NCBI GenBank assembly: GCA_003558175.1
Contig: PWMO01000060.1
Coordinates: 1-6,452, forward strand
Source: Spirochaetaceae bacterium
Lineage (GTDB): Bacteria; Spirochaetota; Spirochaetia; DSM-27196; PWMO01
Reading direction: 5' to 3'
Length of the DNA stretch: 6,452 nt
Of the stretch, positions 6,021 through 6,452 are shown one piece after another. The position numbers were made by a program, and so were the translations under genes. How positions within the stretch are numbered: position 1 is the stretch's first letter; the number at the start of each line of letters is the position of its first letter. The notes under the pieces are model-generated. The model was not told where the DNA came from and did no database searches. It worked only from the letters and a program-made list of their open reading frames with translations.

Positions 6021-6452
6021 ATGGCACACGGCAAGACCCACGGCAACAGCCCCCTTCCCCGGATCGATCTGTTCAGCGATACCGTCACCCGCCCCTCGGC
6101 GGCCATGCGGCGCGCGATGGCCGAGGCCGAAGTCGGCGACGAGCAGAAGCGCGAGGACCCAACGGTTAACGCGCTGGTCCGCAAGGTGTGTGAGCTTCTG
6201 GGCACCGAAGACGCGCTCTTCTTGCCGTCGGGAACTATGGCCAACCAGATCTCGCTGCGGGTTCATTGCAGCCCCGGTGACGAAGTGATCATGGATCGTA
6301 CCGCTCACGTGCGGAGCTACGAAGCGGGAGGCCCCGCGGCACTGTCCGGGGTGAACGTCGCCACAATTGACGGTGAGCTTGGCGTATTCTCGGCGCACCA
6401 GCTGCGGGCGCTGCTGCGACCCAAAGACTACCACTTCCCGCCGACACGCTGC
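6021..6452 (+). CDS. Threonine-aldolase-like PLP enzyme (beta-eliminating lyase family), N-terminal part, cut by the window edge
   Basis: The first 144 residues are present, and the frame is open at the right edge. Motifs match the low-specificity L-threonine aldolase/beta-eliminating lyase family (fold type I PLP enzymes): DLFSDTVTRPSAAMRRAM (16-33), EDPTVN (45-50), LFLPSGTMANQ (67-76, with S70-G71-T72 expected to hold the PLP phosphate) and AHVRSYEAGG (95-104), where H96 matches the His that stacks on the PLP ring. The Schiff-base lysine lies beyond the window. Such cytoplasmic enzymes cleave L-threonine or L-allo-threonine to glycine and acetaldehyde, but relatives act on other beta-hydroxy amino acids. 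The usual GDDVYGEDPT reads GDEQKREDPT here (39-48), without the Tyr, as in a distinct branch of the family, so threonine as substrate is not assured. A 14-residue polar extension precedes the usual N-terminus. The gene diverges from the kinase unit across a 226-nt region (5795-6020). Confidence 0.88.
   Translation, partial: MAHGKTHGNSPLPRIDLFSDTVTRPSAAMRRAMAEAEVGDEQKREDPTVNALVRKVCELLGTEDALFLPSGTMANQISLRVHCSPGDEVIMDRTAHVRSYEAGGPAALSGVNVATIDGELGVFSAHQLRALLRPKDYHFPPTRC

Noticed and set aside
5781..6434. Minus-strand open frame of 217 codons across the intergenic region and the aldolase gene
   Set aside because: It overlaps the well-supported threonine-aldolase-like gene on the other strand and the start of kinase A, and its translation resembles no family I know.

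Overview
The window is GC-rich bacterial DNA holding four protein genes. Three lie on the minus strand and one diverges on the plus strand. No phage, transposon, CRISPR or RNA gene is visible. The two large genes have an architecture (N-terminal receiver, several PAS domains, C-terminal HisKA_2 histidine kinase, no membrane segment) that is, from general knowledge, especially common in free-living spirochaetes of the Spirochaeta group. Together with the high GC this makes a GC-rich spirochaete my best but tentative guess; nothing here proves the lineage.

Layout, in transcription order on the minus strand: kinase A (5794 to 3161, non-ATG start), a 140-nt gap, kinase B (3020 to 333), a 41-nt gap, then the first 97 codons of an enolase-superfamily (mandelate racemase/muconate lactonizing type) enzyme that runs off the left edge (291 to 1). 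On the plus strand, after a divergent intergenic region, the first 144 codons of a threonine-aldolase-like PLP enzyme run off the right edge (6021 to 6452).

The two kinases are tandem paralogues. Their receiver domains align without gaps at about 60% identity, and both end in a HisKA_2/HATPase module with all core boxes. Their sensory middles differ: PAS, GAF-like, PAS (with a Cys cluster), PAS in B, against four PAS domains in A. Both should be soluble cytoplasmic sensors whose receiver can accept phosphate. Neither has a DNA-binding output domain, so the downstream response regulator must be elsewhere. The short gap from kinase B to the sugar-acid/amino-acid type enolase enzyme suggests co-transcription, but no substrate can be read from the sequence.

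The most unusual non-coding signals are: an exactly symmetric pair of overlapping divergent promoter candidates centred on a dyad near 5902; an AT-rich perfect 7-bp inverted repeat lying over a promoter candidate upstream of kinase B (3093-3111); and a perfect 14-bp tandem duplication (322-349) that supplies kinase B's stop codon. I did not find a clearly new biological system. The best leads are the regulatory architecture and the paired sensor kinases.
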